DNA of 64,000 nt. Source: JALYNX01 sp963780755 (GTDB taxonomy: Bacteria; Actinomycetota; Acidimicrobiia; Spongiisociales; ZC4RG35). Below are positions 62,303 through 64,000 of the stretch, piece by piece (the stretch's first letter is position 1; each line of letters opens with the position of its first letter). The DNA lies in the NCBI GenBank assembly GCA_963780755.1, contig CAWACX010000001.1:496001-560000 (forward strand). Reading direction: 5' to 3'. The notes under the pieces are model-generated. The model searched no databases, was not told the DNA's origin, and saw nothing but the letters and a program-made list of their open reading frames with translations. Both the position numbers and the translations under genes were made by a program.

Positions 62303-63502
62303 ATGACACCCACGATGACGAGAAAGAGCCGCGCCGATCGCCCTGTGGCCATGGCCGTTGGCGTCCTGATCGTTGCAGTGGGGCTGATTAGTTGCTACCG
62401 GGCGATCATCCTCGAGGCGCCGTTTCCGGTGCCGGTGACCGACTTCGGTCGTGACCTGTTCGGAGCACGAGCAGCACAGCTTGGTGTAAATCCTTATCAG
62501 ACGCTGGGGGAGCTCTCCGTTGAAGTCCATGATTGGATTGTGCCGGCAGAGGCTGTGGACTATTGGGTCGCCCATTCGCCGGTTTCAATCGCGTTCGCCC
62601 GAGGCTGGCTTGCACTCGCCGGGCCGGCTGCAGCCGAGAGCCTCGTTGAAGTGTTGACGGCATTCTTTCTCGTGGGTCTCTTGTGTTGGATCTGGTGGTG
62701 CGGCCGTAGAAATTGGTCGAGTGAACGTGCTCTTGTCGTGACGGGAGGACTGGCGGCGACACTTGGATTTCGCCTGGATGCCTTTTGGCTACAGGGTGCG
62801 GGCTTAGCCGCCTTGCTTGTCGCTGGGGTATTCACCCTCGAAAAGGGCGGGCGACATAAGGAGGCGATAATCCTTCTCGGCGTTGTGGTCGCCTGGCGAC
62901 CCTGGCTGGCTCCGTTGGCTTTCGTGCTGCCATCGAGCCGATCCGGATTCAGGGATGCCGTGTGGGTGGCGTTGGTTTCGATCACGGCAACTTTCCTGGC
63001 GCTGCCCTGGGTGGGAGGCGTGTCAGCGCTGCGCGGCTGGCTGTTGGAGGCCCTGCCAGCCAACCTGGAGCAGTATCACGGATACGAGTGGAACCTGAGC
63101 CTCACTGCCCTTATACCCCCGGCTTTGATAGCGAGCGTGATTTACCTGGCGCTTTGTGCCCTGCTACCGGTCATTCGCCGCCAGCTGCCCACCGAGCGAT
63201 GGCCGCAACTCGGGGCAATCGTCATCTTGGGTTTCACTCCGCTGGTATGGTCGCACTACTTGCTTGCAATTGTTGCCATGCTCGTCTATTGGACGACCAT
63301 GAGATTCAATCGAGCAATCCTTGTCCTGATGCTCGTGGCGTGGCCCTTGGCGTCTCTTTCGCCTCTGTTGTCTCGCCTTACGTGGTGGGCAGCCCTCGTC
63401 ACCCTCGTCGTTGATCTGATTGCGGGCGCGAAACTTCGTCGTGTCGGTTCAAGGCTTGCTGACCCTGCCGACCATCCCACCTCGCTCGCCGGAAACGAGT
63501 AG
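62303..63502 (+). CDS. polytopic membrane protein, GT87/DUF2029-like
   Basis: The 399-residue protein has around nine to ten helices. DFGRDLFGARAAQLGVNPYQ after the first helix and the later AWRPWLAPLAF and FTPLVWSHYLLAIVAML recall polyprenyl-phosphate-mannose-dependent mannosyltransferases (GT87), where an aspartate after helix one is catalytic. Assignment is tentative. Codon use is more AT-rich than in most of the window. ATG 62303 lacks a clear ribosome binding site. The 150 bases before it hold nothing I recognise. Confidence 0.62.
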   Translation: MTPTMTRKSRADRPVAMAVGVLIVAVGLISCYRAIILEAPFPVPVTDFGRDLFGARAAQLGVNPYQTLGELSVEVHDWIVPAEAVDYWVAHSPVSIAFARGWLALAGPAAAESLVEVLTAFFLVGLLCWIWWCGRRNWSSERALVVTGGLAATLGFRLDAFWLQGAGLAALLVAGVFTLEKGGRHKEAIILLGVVVAWRPWLAPLAFVLPSSRSGFRDAVWVALVSITATFLALPWVGGVSALRGWLLEALPANLEQYHGYEWNLSLTALIPPALIASVIYLALCALLPVIRRQLPTERWPQLGAIVILGFTPLVWSHYLLAIVAMLVYWTTMRFNRAILVLMLVAWPLASLSPLLSRLTWWAALVTLVVDLIAGAKLRRVGSRLADPADHPTSLAGNE

Positions 63503-63509
63503 CTCGGGG

Positions 63510-64000
63510 ATGAAAAGTCTCATTTGGTCGGCGCGCCCCCAATCGATGAGAGCTCTGGTCGTTGTGGTAGTCCTTTGCAGCCTTGCCTTGGCGGCATTTG
63601 GAGTATTCACAGTTGGGGATCTCGAGGAGGCAACATCCACTTCGGATGCAACGGCTGATTGGCTCGTTGCGTCTGCATTAGCCGACGATCTCGACCCCCA
63701 CGCAGATCTGCGCGACCTGGCAGACAACTACGGCGTCCAGTTCTGGGAATCTGAGACCCGGGAAAGTCGAATCTTGAAGCATCCGCGCACACCGGGCGCC
63801 CTGGTTCTGCTGTTGCCCATGTCGTTGTTGCCGGCGACCCTGGCGTATGTCGCCTCGCTGATCCTAAGCACGTCGCTGATTGCCGCTGGGACGATCATGC
63901 TCAGCAAGCACTATTCGCTGACGTGGCTCGCGAGCTTGCTCGTGCTTTCGTACTGCTTTCTCTCAGGCTCGGCGAGATGGTCCATCCTCTTCGGCTCACA
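63510..64000 (+). CDS. polytopic membrane protein, GT87-like (partial, runs off window)
   Basis: ATG 63510 opens a frame that continues to the window edge (163 residues seen). A basic N-terminus and a helix (about residues 18-36) are followed by an extracytoplasmic stretch with an acidic DLDPHADLRDLADNYG segment. Then come KHPRTPGALVLLLPMSLLP and further helices, a layout like GT87 and related GT-C enzymes. It starts seven bases after the preceding gene and shares its lower-GC codon use, so the two are probably a functional pair. Confidence 0.6.
   Translation, partial: MKSLIWSARPQSMRALVVVVVLCSLALAAFGVFTVGDLEEATSTSDATADWLVASALADDLDPHADLRDLADNYGVQFWESETRESRILKHPRTPGALVLLLPMSLLPATLAYVASLILSTSLIAAGTIMLSKHYSLTWLASLLVLSYCFLSGSARWSILFGS

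Overview
The window is high-GC, almost gap-free DNA from an actinobacterium. The evidence is a dcw (division and cell wall) cluster without ftsA but with sepF and a DivIVA/Wag31-type gene, a eukaryotic-like (type 2) IleRS, a pair of ArsA-like ATPases of the BagA/BagB kind, a 13E12-family DUF222-HNH gene with an actinobacterial-type LexA box, many GTG starts and many apparently leaderless genes. A deep lineage such as Acidimicrobiia fits, but this is inference; no rRNA gene is present to settle it.

Layout. 1-2124: a MoxR ATPase and a DUF58 protein on the minus strand. 2188-4096: two unrecognised small genes, an HNH endonuclease and a DHFR-fold reductase. 4217-21321: one long plus-strand dcw operon, mraZ-rsmH-ftsL-ftsI-murE-mraY-murD-ftsW-murG-murC-murB-ftsQ-ftsZ-pgeF-yggS-sepF-yggT-divIVA. 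It opens with a promoter overlain by MraZ-type repeats and carries a large hairpin over the rsmH start. murF is absent. 21314-24490: ileS on the opposite strand. 24595-30730: DksA/TraR-type zinc protein, lspA, rluD, rhomboid protease and dnaE. 30731-35267: minus-strand genes for a HAD phosphatase, two ArsA-like ATPases, a 70-residue protein and a double-length ThyX-like protein. 35323-40431: small membrane protein, endonuclease III, MATE and MFS transporters, CcdA and YgfZ. 40440-46653: SOS-type HNH gene, tRNA-Leu(CAA), small genes, polA and rpsA. 46891-57958: a Tad/Flp pilus locus (cpaB, cpaE, cpaF, a von Willebrand A-TadB fusion, tadC, a polytopic membrane protein, two Flp pilins) with a MOSC protein and a NarL-type two-component system. 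57983-64000: coaE, a membrane sulfatase-like protein, uvrB and two polytopic membrane proteins with lower-GC codon use, the last cut by the window edge.

How it works together. The dcw block builds lipid II precursors and assembles the Z ring. The Tad locus makes a thin type IVb pilus and has its own regulators beside the pilin genes. dnaE, polA, uvrB, nth and the SOS-controlled HNH gene cover replication and repair.

Quality. At least a dozen one- or two-base frame breaks occur in genes whose reading continues in another frame (ftsW, murG, murB, dnaE, nth and a membrane protein near 53.3-53.7 kb). Several of these genes are essential and several breaks are in short homopolymers, so sequencing or assembly error is the likeliest cause. 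Gene spans below ignore these breaks. The most interesting biology is the VWA-TadB fusion, the shared hairpin motif in both pilin leaders, the rsmH start-codon hairpin, the LexA box over an HNH gene start, the double ThyX protein, and a promoter core apparently shared by divergent leaderless genes.
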